Source: Roseomonas nitratireducens (GTDB lineage Bacteria > Pseudomonadota > Alphaproteobacteria > Acetobacterales > Acetobacteraceae). From it: a stretch of 64,000 nt of DNA. The notes under the pieces are model-generated. The model did not search any database. It saw only the letters and a list, made by a program, of their open reading frames with translations, and had not been told where the DNA came from. How positions within the stretch are numbered: position 1 is the stretch's first letter; the number at the start of each line of letters is the position of its first letter. This document shows positions 52,677 to 61,642 of this stretch, in pieces. The stretch is taken from contig NZ_JAGIYZ010000024.1 of NCBI RefSeq assembly GCF_017813355.1, forward strand, positions 1 to 64,000, read 5' to 3'. The position numbers and the translations under genes were made by a program.

Positions 52677-52695
52677 GGGGGGCGACGCGCCCCCC
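52677..52695 (+). terminator. GC hairpin between the NrdJ-like gene and ridA
   Basis: An 8-bp perfect stem (GGGGGGCG, 3-base loop, CGCCCCCC) just after the NrdJ-like stop. No T-tract follows, so it is either a weak terminator or an mRNA-protecting structure. Confidence 0.35.
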
Positions 52696-52742
52696 GAAGC
52701 GCGGCACTCTCAGCCCTCCCGATCCGAGGAGGAGAGAGACCC

Positions 52743-53207
52743 ATGGCCGGACGCATCGCCGCACGACTCGCGGAACTCGGCATCAGCCTGCCGCAGCCCG
52801 CGGCACCCATCGCCAACTACGTGCCCTTCTCGGTCACCGGGAAGCTGGTCGTCGTGTCGGGCCAGATCCCGCTGCGCGACGGGGCCATCGCCTATACCGG
52901 CAAGGTCGGCGTGGACCTGACGCCGGAGGCGGCGAAGGACGCCGCGGCGCTGTGCTTCGTGAACCTTCTGGCGCAGGTCCAGGCGGCGGCCGGGGATCTC
53001 GACCTGGTGAAGCGCGTGCTGCGACTCGGCGGCTTCATCGCCGCGCCGGCGTCCTTCACGCAGCATGCGGTGGTGATGAACGGGGCTTCGGACCTGGCTG
53101 TCGCGGTGTTCGGCGATGCCGGCCGGCATGCGCGGACGACGATCGGCGTGCCTTCACTTCCTGGTGACGCGGCGGTGGAGGTGGAGGGGATGTTCGAGCT
53201 CGCATGA
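52743..53207 (+). CDS. RidA family protein (YjgF/YER057c/UK114)
   Basis: A 154-residue protein of the RidA superfamily; RidA hydrolyses reactive enamines/imines made by PLP enzymes. Core features are YVPFSVTGKLVVVSGQIPLRDG, AAALCFVNLLAQVQAAAGDLDLVKRVLRLGGFI and GRHARTTIGVPSLPGDAAVEVE. It is in the longer subclass. The catalytic arginine is plausibly that of ARTTIG. GGAGGAGAGAGACCC precedes the ATG. Confidence 0.9.
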   Translation: MAGRIAARLAELGISLPQPAAPIANYVPFSVTGKLVVVSGQIPLRDGAIAYTGKVGVDLTPEAAKDAAALCFVNLLAQVQAAAGDLDLVKRVLRLGGFIAAPASFTQHAVVMNGASDLAVAVFGDAGRHARTTIGVPSLPGDAAVEVEGMFELA

Positions 53208-53397
53208 GTATCATTGCGCGAGACGGAGCCTAAAAAATCGCGGCCGGCCCCGCCATGGTGGCGGGACACAACCGGAATATACCAACGGTAGTGTGTGGGA
53301 TGCCCGCAACACTCAATTTTTGAGACTATTTAACGTATTGCAAACGTCACTCGCGGTGTGGTGAGGTGCATCCATCGGTTGCAGCGAGGACAAAATC

Positions 53398-53688
53398 ATG
53401 TCGGACGTTCGCGGTTGGGATCATCGTGCGGTTGCAATTTCCGAGGCCTATAGCTCCGCCGCCGAGGGGCGGTGGACCATGGCCCTCGGCGTCATCGCCA
53501 TGCTGCTCGGGCTTGCCGCCGCCACCGGCGGCGCCCTGATCGGCCTGGGCCAGACGTCCCGGCTCATCCCGCTGCCCGGCGGCCTGCCGGCCGCGGACCC
53601 GGAGACGGTCGCGATCGCCATGTTCGCCTGCGGGGCGATCACGATGCTGCTCGGCGTCATCAGCGTCTACAAGGCGCAGGACCACTGA
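53398..53688 (+). CDS. Small two-helix membrane protein
   Basis: A 96-residue protein with two hydrophobic segments (about 29-52 and 72-90). Family not recognised. The leader region 53208-53397 is AT-rich compared with the surroundings and contains a 7-bp palindrome (CCCGCCA/TGGCGGG at 53249-53265) but no other gene. A strong hairpin follows the stop. Probably transcribed alone. Confidence 0.6.
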   Translation: MSDVRGWDHRAVAISEAYSSAAEGRWTMALGVIAMLLGLAAATGGALIGLGQTSRLIPLPGGLPAADPETVAIAMFACGAITMLLGVISVYKAQDH

Positions 53689-53694
53689 ACCGGC

Positions 53695-53716
53695 CGGGCG
53701 CCCAAACGGGCGCCCG
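53695..53716 (+). terminator. Hairpin terminator after the small membrane protein
   Basis: A perfect 9-bp stem with AAAC loop (CGGGCGCCC / GGGCGCCCG) seven bases after the stop codon. The following bases (CGCCTTGCC) lack a long T-run, which is common in such GC-rich genomes. Confidence 0.5.
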
Positions 53717-53754
53717 CGCCTTGCCATGCCGGCGGGCGGCGCGACATTGGGGGC

Positions 53755-54918
53755 ATGCCCGACGGTCCGCCCCCGCTGACGCTGACGCTCCACCGCGCGA
53801 TCGCCGAGATCCCGGCACCTGACTGGGATGCCTGCGCGGGCGGCGACAATCCCTTCGTCTCCCACGCCTTCCTCTCCGCGCTCGAGGACAGCGGCAGCGC
53901 CGTGCCCGATCGCGGCTGGCTCCCCCAGCACGCGGCGCTGCGGGACGAGACGGGGCGGCTGCTCGCCTGCGCGCCCTGCTACGCCAAGTCGCATTCCCAG
54001 GGCGAATACGTCTTCGACCATGGCTGGGCCGATGCGCTGGAGCGCGCGGGCGGGCAGTACTACCCCAAGTTGCAGGTCGCGGTGCCCTTCAGCCCCGTCC
54101 CCGGCCCGCGCCTGCTGGTCCACCCCGATGCCGGGCTGCCGGTCGCCGCGCTGGCCCAGGCGCTGGTGCAGGGCTGCGAGGGCGTCGGCGCCTCCTCGGT
54201 CCATGTCACCTTCTGCACGGAAGCGGAGTGGGCGGCGCTGGGGGATGCCGGCTGGCTGCAGCGCCTCGGCACCCAGTTCCACTGGTCCAACCCGGGCTAC
54301 GGGTGCTTCGACGATTTCCTGGGCGCGCTCGCGTCCCGCAAGCGCAAGGCGCTGAAGCGGGAAAGGCGCGACGTTGCCGGCTGCGGCCTGGCGCTGCGCT
54401 GCCTGCGTGGGGCGGAGATCACGCAGCGGCACTGGGATGCCTTCCATCGCTTCTACCGCAGCACCACCGACAAGAAGTGGGGCCGCAGCGCGTACCTGAC
54501 GAAGCGCTTCTGGCCGCTGCTGGGCGAAAGGCTCGGCGACGCCGTGGTGCTGATGGTGGCGGAGCGGGACGGCGAACCGGTCGCCGGCGCGCTGAACCTG
54601 GTGGGGCGGGAGGCGATCTACGGCCGCAACTGGGGCGCGGTCGTCGACGTCCCGTTCCTGCATTTCGAGCTCTGCTACTACATGGCCATGGACTTCGCGA
54701 TCGCGCACGGCATCCCGCGCGTCGAAGCCGGCGCGCAGGGGGAACACAAGATCCAGCGCGGCTACCTGCCGGTGCCGACCTTCTCCGCGCATTGGATCGC
54801 GCATCGGGGCCTTTCCCAGGCGGTGGCGGATTTCCTCGCGCGCGAAAGGCCGGCCATGCGGCGGGAGATGGAGGCGCTCGCCACACTCTCCCCCTTCCGG
54901 AAGGATGGCGAGGCGTAG
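53755..54918 (+). CDS. GNAT-like acyltransferase (DUF482/PF04339)
   Basis: A 387-residue protein of the peptidoglycan-biosynthesis-like acyltransferase family. Diagnostic regions are NPFVSHAFLSALEDSGS, YYPKLQVAVPFSPVPGPRLL, FHWSNPGYGCFDDFLGALASRKRKALKRERR, FYRSTTDKKWGRSAYLTKRFW and GRNWGAVVDVPFLHFELCYYMAMDFAI...VEAGAQGEHKIQRGYLP. The family is related to FemAB/GNAT enzymes. The substrate is not known. The start of the next gene lies 3 bases after the stop, so they are co-transcribed. Confidence 0.88.
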   Translation: MPDGPPPLTLTLHRAIAEIPAPDWDACAGGDNPFVSHAFLSALEDSGSAVPDRGWLPQHAALRDETGRLLACAPCYAKSHSQGEYVFDHGWADALERAGGQYYPKLQVAVPFSPVPGPRLLVHPDAGLPVAALAQALVQGCEGVGASSVHVTFCTEAEWAALGDAGWLQRLGTQFHWSNPGYGCFDDFLGALASRKRKALKRERRDVAGCGLALRCLRGAEITQRHWDAFHRFYRSTTDKKWGRSAYLTKRFWPLLGERLGDAVVLMVAERDGEPVAGALNLVGREAIYGRNWGAVVDVPFLHFELCYYMAMDFAIAHGIPRVEAGAQGEHKIQRGYLPVPTFSAHWIAHRGLSQAVADFLARERPAMRREMEALATLSPFRKDGEA

Positions 54919-54921
54919 CGC

Positions 54922-55323
54922 ATGGCGCGGTCGCCCTTCTTCGCGCGCATCAAGGGGGATGTGCTGCGGATCGTGGCCGCCGTGCCGGAGGGGCGCGTCG
55001 TCACCTTCGCCGACATCGCCGCGCATCTGGACGTCGCGCCGCGCCATGTCGCCTATATCCTCGCGACGCTGAGGGAGATCGAGGCGGCGACGCTGCCCTG
55101 GCATCGCGCCGTGACGGCGGAGGGGACGCTCGGGTCGCCGAAATCCGGGCCGGACGGCGCGACGCAGCGCGCGCTGCTGGCAGCCGAGGGCGCGGCCTTC
55201 GACCCGGCGGGCCGCATCACGGATTTCGTGGCGCGCCGCGCCGACCCTGCCGCGCTGCCGCATGGCGTGCCCCGGCAGGTGCGGCCCGCCGACGCGCCCG
55301 CGCCCGGGCGACGCCGACGGTAG
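54922..55323 (+). CDS. Alkyltransferase-like DNA-repair protein (ATL, PWHR)
   Basis: A 133-residue relative of O6-alkylguanine-DNA alkyltransferase. The helix-turn-helix and flipping region (VPEGRVVTFADIAAHLDVAPRHVAYIL) is present, but the active-site PCHR is replaced by PWHR (LPWHRAV), so it cannot transfer alkyl groups. ATL proteins bind alkylated guanine and flag it for nucleotide-excision repair. The Pro/Arg tail is variable. Confidence 0.88.
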   Translation: MARSPFFARIKGDVLRIVAAVPEGRVVTFADIAAHLDVAPRHVAYILATLREIEAATLPWHRAVTAEGTLGSPKSGPDGATQRALLAAEGAAFDPAGRITDFVARRADPAALPHGVPRQVRPADAPAPGRRRR

Positions 55324-55355
55324 GAGCCGGCGCTCGGGCGCGATAGGCTGCCCTT

Positions 55356-56234
55356 GTGCGCCTCGCCTACCTCCAACTCGCCCTGTCCATGGCGCTGGTC
55401 GGCGCCAATGTCGCCGTGGCGAAGCTGCTGGCCGAGGCGCTGCCGATTGCCATGATCGCCTTCCTGCGCTGCGTGCTGGCCACGCTCGTGCTGCTGCCGC
55501 TGGCGCGCGCGATGGACGGGCCCGTGCGCGTGCCGCCGGACGTGCTGCGCAACCTTGCCCTGCAGGCGCTGTTCGGCACGGCGATCTACAATGCGGGGCT
55601 GCTCGCGGGGCTGCGGCTGACCTCCGCGCTGGAAGGCGGGCTGGTGCTCGCGACGCTGCCTGCCGTGGTCGCGATCGGTGGCGCGCTGCTGCTGCGCGAA
55701 CGCCTGCCGGGGCGGCAATGGTCGGCCGTGGCGCTGGCTGCCGGCGGCATGGCGGCGATCACGATCGCGCGCAGCGCGGCGGGCGATGGTGGATCGGCGC
55801 TCGGTAACCTGCTGGTGTTCTGCGGCGTGATCGGGGAGGCCGCCTATGTGCTGCTCGCGCGTCGCATCGCGGGGCGCGTGCCGGTGATCACCGCGAGCCT
55901 GTGGATGCAGGTGTTCTCCGCACTGGTGCTCGCACCCTTCGCGCTGCCCGATGTCGGTGCCGTCGCGGCGCTGGCCGACCCGTCGCTCGCCGCGCTGCTC
56001 GTGTTCCATTCGCTGACGGCGAGCGTGCTGTGCCTGCTGCTCTGGTACGCCGGGCTGAAGCAGGTGCCGGCGGGTATGGCGGGGATCTTCACGGTGTTCC
56101 TGCCGGGCACGGCGGCGCTGGTGGCGGTGACGCTGCTGGGGGAAGCCTTCTCGGGCGTCCATGCCGCGGGCTTCGTGCTGATGATGGGCAGCGTGGCGGT
56201 GGCGACCTGGCCGCGGCGGGGTGGGGGCGGATGA
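55356..56234 (+). CDS. EamA-family (DMT superfamily) exporter
   Basis: A 292-residue inner-membrane transporter with ten predicted helices in two EamA repeats. Typical stretches are LSMALVGANVAVAKLLAEALPIAMIAFLRCVLATLVLLPLARAM, LTSALEGGLVLATLPAVVAIGGALLLRERLPGRQW and SVLCLLLWYAGLKQVPAGMAGIFTVFLPGTAALVAVTLLGEAFS. It probably exports a small metabolite. It begins at GTG, and the stop overlaps the next ATG (ATGA). Confidence 0.88.
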   Translation: MRLAYLQLALSMALVGANVAVAKLLAEALPIAMIAFLRCVLATLVLLPLARAMDGPVRVPPDVLRNLALQALFGTAIYNAGLLAGLRLTSALEGGLVLATLPAVVAIGGALLLRERLPGRQWSAVALAAGGMAAITIARSAAGDGGSALGNLLVFCGVIGEAAYVLLARRIAGRVPVITASLWMQVFSALVLAPFALPDVGAVAALADPSLAALLVFHSLTASVLCLLLWYAGLKQVPAGMAGIFTVFLPGTAALVAVTLLGEAFSGVHAAGFVLMMGSVAVATWPRRGGGG

Positions 56235-58234
56235 GGGCGTGGTTCGCCTGCGGGGGCGCGGCGCTGCTGGCGCGCGACCCGGCCGATACGGTCGGGCGGC
56301 TGGCCTCGGCGCAGCAGGCGCGCGGGCATGCCGGCACGCCGGAGCAGGAGGCCGCCTGGCACGCGCAGGTCGCGGCGTTGCGCGACGGGCTCGGCGCCGC
56401 GGGTGGCGCGGGGTGGACCATCGCGCTGGAATACGAGTTGCTGCGCCTGGAGAAGCGCATCGACGCGGTGGTGCTGACCGATCGCGCCATCCTCGCGCTG
56501 GAGTTCAAGCAGAACGACGCCTCGCCCGCGGCGCTGGCCGAGGCGGAGGACTACGCGCTCGACCTGCGGGACTTCCACGCCGGCAGCCGAGGGCATCCGA
56601 TCCTGCCGGTGCTGGTCACGGGCGGGGTGCGCGGCTTCGCGCCGCCGGCCCAGCCGCCGCTGATCTGGCAGGGCGTGTCGCAGCCCGTGATGTGCGGGCC
56701 GGATGGCCTCGCGGCGCTGTTCGGCTGGGTGCAGTCGGCTGCACCGGAGGCGCCGCTCGACGGCGCCGCCTGGCTCGCCGCGCCCTATCGGCCGGTGCCC
56801 GGGATCGTCGAGGCGGCGACGATGCTGTTCGCCCGCCATGGCGTGGCCGAGATCGCCGCCGCGCGCGCCGATGCGACGAACCTGCGCGAGACGAGTGCGG
56901 CGATCGCGCGCGCCGTCGACGAGGCGCGGCGCGACCATGCGAAGCGCGTCGTCTTCGTGACCGGCATTCCGGGGGCTGGCAAGACGCTGTGCGGCCTCAA
57001 CGCCGTGTTCGGCGCGGCGCGGCAGGATGGCGCGGCCTTCCTGACCGGCAACGCGCCGCTGGTCGCCGTGCTGCGCGAGGCCCTGGCGCGGGATGCCGTC
57101 GCGCAGCGCGGCGCGTCGAAGGCGCAGGCGCTGCGGGAGGTGAAGACGGCGATCCAGAACGTGCACCGCTTCCTCGAGGACGGCGCGAAGCCCGGCGCCG
57201 GCGCGCCGCCCGAGCGCGTCATCGTCTTCGACGAGGCGCAGCGCGCCTGGGACGAGGCCAAGGCACGCCGCGGCACGCAGAACCGCCCGGGCACGCTGAC
57301 CATGAGCGAGCCCGCCCATACGCTCGACATCATGGGCGGGCATCCCGGCTGGGCGGTGGTCGTCGCGCTGATCGGCAACGGGCAGGAGATCAACACCGGG
57401 GAGGCGGGGCTGGCCGAATGGGGCCGCGTCATCGCCGCCGATCCGCGCTGGAGCGCGGCCGCGGCGCGGCGCGTGCTGGACGCGGCCGATCCGATGCAGC
57501 GCCTCGCGCAGGGGCATCCGCCCTGGCTTGTCCTCGACGACGCGCTGGACCTGACGGTCCCGATGCGCGCGGTGCGGGATTCGGCGGTCGCGGGCTGGGT
57601 CGAGGCGGTGCTGGCGGAGGATGCGGCGCGCGCCCGGTCCGTCGCGTCGCGGGCCGAGGACTTCCCGGTTTTCGTCACGCGCGACCTGGACGCCGCGCGC
57701 GCCGCGCTGCGCGGCTTCGCGCGCGGGCGGCGGCGGGCGGGGCTGCTGCGGTCCTCGGGTGCCAAGCGGCTGCGCGGGGAAGGGCTGGCGGCCGAGGTCC
57801 CGGCGGAGGACGTGGCCGACTGGTTCCTCAACGCCTGGCCGGATGTGCGCGCCTCCGACGCGCTCGAGGCCGCGGCGACGGAATATGCCTGCCAGGGGCT
57901 GGAACTGGATGTGTGCGGCCTGGCCTGGGGCGGGGACCTGGTGCGGGGCGCGGCGGGCTGGTCGGCGCGGCGCTTCGCCGGCACGCGCTGGCAGGCGGAA
58001 CGCGCCGAGGCGCATTACGTGCTCAACACCTACCGCGTGCTGCTGACGCGCGCGCGCTACGAGACGGTGGTCTGGGTGCCGCGCGGTTCGGCGCGGGACG
58101 CGTCCTTCCACGACGCCACGCGCGACGCCGCCGAGATGGATGCGGTCGCCGGCTTCCTGCTGGCCTGCGGCGCGCGGCCATTGCCGGCCGCCGCGGCACC
58201 CGCCCCGCGCGCGGTGGCGCCGACGCTGCTATGA
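56231..58234 (+). CDS. DUF2075 helicase with nuclease-like N-terminal region
   Basis: A 667-residue protein. The helicase part has Walker A FVTGIPGAGKTLC, Walker B VIVFDEAQRAW and the late motif NTYRVLLTRARYETVVWVP, as in DUF2075/Schlafen-type DNA/RNA helicases. The N-terminal 100 residues hold EYELLRLEKRIDAVVLTDRAILALEFKQND, matching the spacing of a PD-(D/E)xK nuclease core (Glu, Asp, Glu-x-Lys). The two parts could act in DNA processing, repair or defence. It is coupled by ATGA to both neighbours. Confidence 0.85.
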   Translation: MRAWFACGGAALLARDPADTVGRLASAQQARGHAGTPEQEAAWHAQVAALRDGLGAAGGAGWTIALEYELLRLEKRIDAVVLTDRAILALEFKQNDASPAALAEAEDYALDLRDFHAGSRGHPILPVLVTGGVRGFAPPAQPPLIWQGVSQPVMCGPDGLAALFGWVQSAAPEAPLDGAAWLAAPYRPVPGIVEAATMLFARHGVAEIAAARADATNLRETSAAIARAVDEARRDHAKRVVFVTGIPGAGKTLCGLNAVFGAARQDGAAFLTGNAPLVAVLREALARDAVAQRGASKAQALREVKTAIQNVHRFLEDGAKPGAGAPPERVIVFDEAQRAWDEAKARRGTQNRPGTLTMSEPAHTLDIMGGHPGWAVVVALIGNGQEINTGEAGLAEWGRVIAADPRWSAAAARRVLDAADPMQRLAQGHPPWLVLDDALDLTVPMRAVRDSAVAGWVEAVLAEDAARARSVASRAEDFPVFVTRDLDAARAALRGFARGRRRAGLLRSSGAKRLRGEGLAAEVPAEDVADWFLNAWPDVRASDALEAAATEYACQGLELDVCGLAWGGDLVRGAAGWSARRFAGTRWQAERAEAHYVLNTYRVLLTRARYETVVWVPRGSARDASFHDATRDAAEMDAVAGFLLACGARPLPAAAAPAPRAVAPTLL

Positions 58235-59112
58235 ACATGGCCATGCGCCCGCTGCTCGCCCTGCTCCTCCTGCTCCTCGCCCTGCCCGCCGCGGCGCAGG
58301 AGCTGAAGATCGCCGCCTGGAACATCGAATGGCTGACCACCAAGCCGGCCGGGCATCCCGACCTGCCGCAGGGCCGGCCGACGCGCACGCCGGAGGATTT
58401 CGCCCGGCTGCGCGCCCATGCGGAACGGCTCGCGGCCGATGTCGTCGCGATCCAGGAGGTGGACGGGCCGCTCGCCGCCGCGCGGGTCTTCGACGCGACG
58501 CGCTACGACTTCCACTTCCCGGCCGAGACCGACACGCAGCGCGCCGGCTTCGCCTGGCGGCGCGGGCTGAACGTCACGCGCAACCCGGATGTCTCGGCGC
58601 TGGATCTCGTGCCGACCGCGCGGCGCTCGCTGCGCCGCGGCGCGGACATCACCGTGCGCGCGGGGGAAGGCCCGCCGATCCGGCTGCTGTCCATCCATCT
58701 CGATGGCGGCTGCGCGCAGGGGTCCGTGCGGCGGCCCGATTCCCGGGATTGCCAGAATCTCGGCCGCCAGGCGGAGATCCTGCGCGACTGGATCGCGGAG
58801 CGGCGGCGCGAGGGCATCGCCTTCGTCATCCTCGGCGACTTCAACCGCCGCATCGGGCGCGGCGACGAATTCCTCGCGGTGCTGGAGGAAGCGGCGCCGC
58901 TGGTGAACCCGGCGGATGGGCTGCGCAACACCTGCGACGCGGGCAGCGGCCGCGTGCGGCCCTTCATCGACCACATCCTGCTCGGCGGGCCGGCGCGGTC
59001 CTGGCTCGTGCGCGACAGCTTCCGCGTGATGCTCTACGCCGAACGCGACCCCGCGCTGCGTGAGCGGCTGTCCGACCACTGCCCGATCAGCCTGCGGCTC
59101 GACCCGCGGTGA
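58231..59112 (+). CDS. Exported endonuclease/exonuclease/phosphatase family protein
   Basis: A 293-residue EEP-fold hydrolase with a signal peptide (MRPLLALLLLLLALPAAAQ). Catalytic residues are visible as AAWNIEWL, VVAIQEVDG (metal Glu), LLSIHLDGGC, VILGDFNRRIG and the terminal DHCPISL. Two or three cysteines suggest disulfides outside the cytoplasm. Substrates may be nucleic acid, phospholipid or phosphate esters. It overlaps both neighbours by four bases. Confidence 0.88.
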   Translation: MNMAMRPLLALLLLLLALPAAAQELKIAAWNIEWLTTKPAGHPDLPQGRPTRTPEDFARLRAHAERLAADVVAIQEVDGPLAAARVFDATRYDFHFPAETDTQRAGFAWRRGLNVTRNPDVSALDLVPTARRSLRRGADITVRAGEGPPIRLLSIHLDGGCAQGSVRRPDSRDCQNLGRQAEILRDWIAERRREGIAFVILGDFNRRIGRGDEFLAVLEEAAPLVNPADGLRNTCDAGSGRVRPFIDHILLGGPARSWLVRDSFRVMLYAERDPALRERLSDHCPISLRLDPR

Positions 59113-60344
59113 GCGAGGCCGCGCCGGGCTTCGCCCGCATCACGCTGCCGCTCGCGGCGATCAACTTCCTCAACCAGGCGAACCGCGGGATGGTCGCGAC
59201 CATCGGGCCGCTGCTCGCGATCGAGTTCGGGCTGTCCGCCTCGGAACTCGGCCTGCTCGCCGCCTGCTTCTTCGCCGCCTATGCGCTGGCGCAGCTGCCG
59301 ATCGGCGTCGCACTCGACCTGCATGGGCCGCGCAAGGTGCAGAGCACGCTCGCGCTCGTCTCCGCCGCGGGCTTCGTGGTCAGCGCGCTCGCGCCCGATG
59401 TGTGGGTGCTGGCGCTGGGGCGCGTCATCTGCGGCTTCGGCCTCGCCGCGGGGCTGATGGCGATGCTGAAGGCCAACACGCAATGGTATCCGAAGCAGCG
59501 CGTCGCGGCTGTGACGGGGGCGGGGCTGTTCCTCGCCGGCATGGGGGGCATGAGCGCGACCGTGCCGGTGCAATGGGCGGTGCCGCTGCTCGGCTGGCGG
59601 GGCATCTTCGTCTTGCTCGCGGTGCTGGCGGTGGCGGTCTCGATGTGGATCCGCTTTTCGGTGCCGGACCGGCCGCCGGGTGCCGTGGTGCCGCAGAAGC
59701 GCAGTATGGCGCGGGAGATCGGGGAGTTCGGCCGCATCTTCCGCGACCGCGCGTTCCTGCGCTTCCTGCCCGCGATCATGGTGCTTTCGGCGCTGAACTT
59801 CACCTTCCAGGGCCTCTGGGCCGGGCCCTGGCTGCGCGACGTGGCGGGGATGGCGGACGGGCCGCGCGCGGTGGCACTTCTGGTCTATGCGCTGGGGCTG
59901 GTGACGGGCAGCCTCGTGACCGGCCAGGCCGCGTCCTTCGCGCAGGCGCGCGGCTTCTCGCCGATGTTCGTGCCCTATCTGGGCATGGGCGGCGTGCTGG
60001 TGTGCCTCGCGACGCTGGTCGCCGCACCGTCCGGCTTCTGGACCATCGCCGCGGTGTGGTTCTGCTTTTCCTTCTGCGGGTCGGTGGGCGTGGCGGGCTA
60101 TGCGGCGGTGGGGCAGGGGTTTCCGCCGGAATTGCAGGGGCGGGTCGCGACCGCGATCAACTTCTCCATGCTCGTGCTGGTCTTCCTGTTCCAGACCGGG
60201 ATCGGCGCGATCCTCGACCTCTGGCCGCGCACGGCGAATGGCGGCTGGGACCCGGCGGGCTATGCGGTGGCGCTGTCCGTCACCTTCCTGTTGCAGTTGC
60301 TGGCCGCGCTGTGGATCGTGGTGGCACCGAAGGGGAGGGCATGA
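59109..60344 (+). CDS. MFS transporter
   Basis: A 411-residue member of the major facilitator superfamily with about twelve helices. The N-terminal half holds INFLNQANRGMVATIGPLLAIEFGLSASELGLLAACFFAAYALAQLPIGVALDLHGPRKVQ, with the loop motif DLHGPRK. It starts at GTG overlapping the upstream stop. The ligand cannot be assigned. Confidence 0.9.
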   Translation: MSEAAPGFARITLPLAAINFLNQANRGMVATIGPLLAIEFGLSASELGLLAACFFAAYALAQLPIGVALDLHGPRKVQSTLALVSAAGFVVSALAPDVWVLALGRVICGFGLAAGLMAMLKANTQWYPKQRVAAVTGAGLFLAGMGGMSATVPVQWAVPLLGWRGIFVLLAVLAVAVSMWIRFSVPDRPPGAVVPQKRSMAREIGEFGRIFRDRAFLRFLPAIMVLSALNFTFQGLWAGPWLRDVAGMADGPRAVALLVYALGLVTGSLVTGQAASFAQARGFSPMFVPYLGMGGVLVCLATLVAAPSGFWTIAAVWFCFSFCGSVGVAGYAAVGQGFPPELQGRVATAINFSMLVLVFLFQTGIGAILDLWPRTANGGWDPAGYAVALSVTFLLQLLAALWIVVAPKGRA

Positions 60345-61225
60345 TGGTCAACAAGCGCACGGCGAAGGTGCTGGAACGGTTCCGCGTGACCTCCGGCAAG
60401 GGATTCCGGCTGAAGGACATCGCGCCCGACGGCACGGCGGGCATCGACCTCGAGAAGGACCATGCGGCGGAGCTGCTGCAGCAGGGCGTCGATCGCCTCG
60501 CGGAACTGCAGGACATGCTCTACGCGCAGGATCGCTGGTCGGTGCTGTGCATCTTCCAGGCGATGGACGCGGCGGGGAAGGACGGCGCGATCAAGCACGT
60601 GTTTTCCGGCGTGAACCCGCAGGGCTGCCAGGTGCATTCCTTCAAGGCGCCGACGGCGACGGAACTCGACCACGATTTCCTCTGGCGCCATTCGACGGCG
60701 CTGCCCGAGCGCGGGCGCATCGGCATCCACAACCGGTCGTGGTACGAGGAAGTGCTGGCGGTGCGCGTGCACCCGAACTTCCTCGAGGGCCAGAAGCTGC
60801 CGCCGCGATTGGTGGGCAAGAAGATTTGGGACGAGCGGCTTGAGGACATCGCCGCCTATGAACGCTACCTCGCCCGCCAGGGGACGGTGGTGCTGAAGTT
60901 CTTCCTGAATGTGAGCCAGGCGGAGCAGAAGGCGCGCTTCCTGTCGCGCATCGAGGAACCCGAGAAGAACTGGAAGTTCTCGGCCAACGACGTGGCCGAG
61001 CGCGCGCATTGGGATTCGTACATGGCCGCGTACCAGGAAGCGATCCGCGCCACCGCCGCGCCGCACGCGCCCTGGTACGTGGTGCCGGCGGACACGAAGT
61101 GGTTCACACGGCTGGTCGTCGCGGCGGCGCTGATCGACGCGCTGGAAGGGCTCGACCTGCACTATCCGAAGGTGACGAAGGCGCAGAAGGCGGCGCTGGA
61201 CGTGGCGCGGAAGGCGCTGGTCTAG
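60341..61225 (+). CDS. ppk2: Polyphosphate kinase 2 family protein
   Basis: A 294-residue P-loop kinase that moves phosphate between polyphosphate and nucleotides. Walker A is FQAMDAAGKDGAIKHVFSG; the lid and Walker B regions show DHDFLWRHSTALPERGRIGIHNRSWYEEVLAVRVHP and KFFLNVSQAEQKARFLSR. The length and single domain match class I/III PPK2. ATG at 60341 overlaps the MFS stop; AGGGGAGGG is the ribosome-binding site. The stop CTAG is shared with the convergent gene that follows. Confidence 0.93.
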   Translation: MMVNKRTAKVLERFRVTSGKGFRLKDIAPDGTAGIDLEKDHAAELLQQGVDRLAELQDMLYAQDRWSVLCIFQAMDAAGKDGAIKHVFSGVNPQGCQVHSFKAPTATELDHDFLWRHSTALPERGRIGIHNRSWYEEVLAVRVHPNFLEGQKLPPRLVGKKIWDERLEDIAAYERYLARQGTVVLKFFLNVSQAEQKARFLSRIEEPEKNWKFSANDVAERAHWDSYMAAYQEAIRATAAPHAPWYVVPADTKWFTRLVVAAALIDALEGLDLHYPKVTKAQKAALDVARKALV

Positions 61226-61563
61226 GCTTCGTTCGCCCGATCCAGCACATGCAGCGCATAGGTGAACGCCGCGCCCGCGTTCAGCGCGATGGCGACGCCA
61301 AGCGCCTCGGCGATCTCCTCCTTCGTTGCCCCCGCCGCCTGCGCCTTGCGCACATGCGCGTCCATGCAGCCCTCGCATTTGGTAGTGATGGCGACGGCCA
61401 GCGCGATGAACTCGCGCGTCTTGGCGTCCAGGTGCTGCGTCTTGGCCGCGCCGTTGGACAGCGCGACGAAGCCCTTCACGATCTCCGGGTGCAGTTGCCC
61501 CAGTTCCTTGCCGCGCTCGCGCAGCGCCGCGGAATAGGCGTTCCAGTCCTTGATCGCGCTCAT
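61222..61563 (-). CDS. Carboxymuconolactone decarboxylase family (AhpD-like) protein
   Basis: A 113-residue protein with the AhpD-like redox motif: LAVAITTKCEGCMDAHVRKAQAAGATKEEIAEALGVAIALNAGAAFTYALHVL. The CxxC with the nearby His marks the alkylhydroperoxidase-like group, not a true decarboxylase. It is convergent with ppk2 and shares a palindromic CTAG at the stops. A short leader separates it from the clpA terminator. Confidence 0.92.
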   Translation of the reverse strand: MSAIKDWNAYSAALRERGKELGQLHPEIVKGFVALSNGAAKTQHLDAKTREFIALAVAITTKCEGCMDAHVRKAQAAGATKEEIAEALGVAIALNAGAAFTYALHVLDRANEA

Positions 61564-61581
61564 GCCGGTGTCCCCTGAATG

Positions 61582-61614
61582 AAAAACGGGCGCGGAGGCA
61601 TCCCCCGCGCCCGT
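61582..61614 (-). terminator. Rho-independent terminator of clpA
   Basis: On the minus strand a 10-bp stem (ACGGGCGCGG / CCGCGCCCGT) is followed directly by a run of five T (61586-61582). It lies 28 bases beyond the clpA stop and just before the start of the AhpD-like gene, so it ends the clpA transcript. Confidence 0.75.
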
Positions 61615-61642
61615 CGATCATCGCGCGCCGGGGCGCGCCGCG

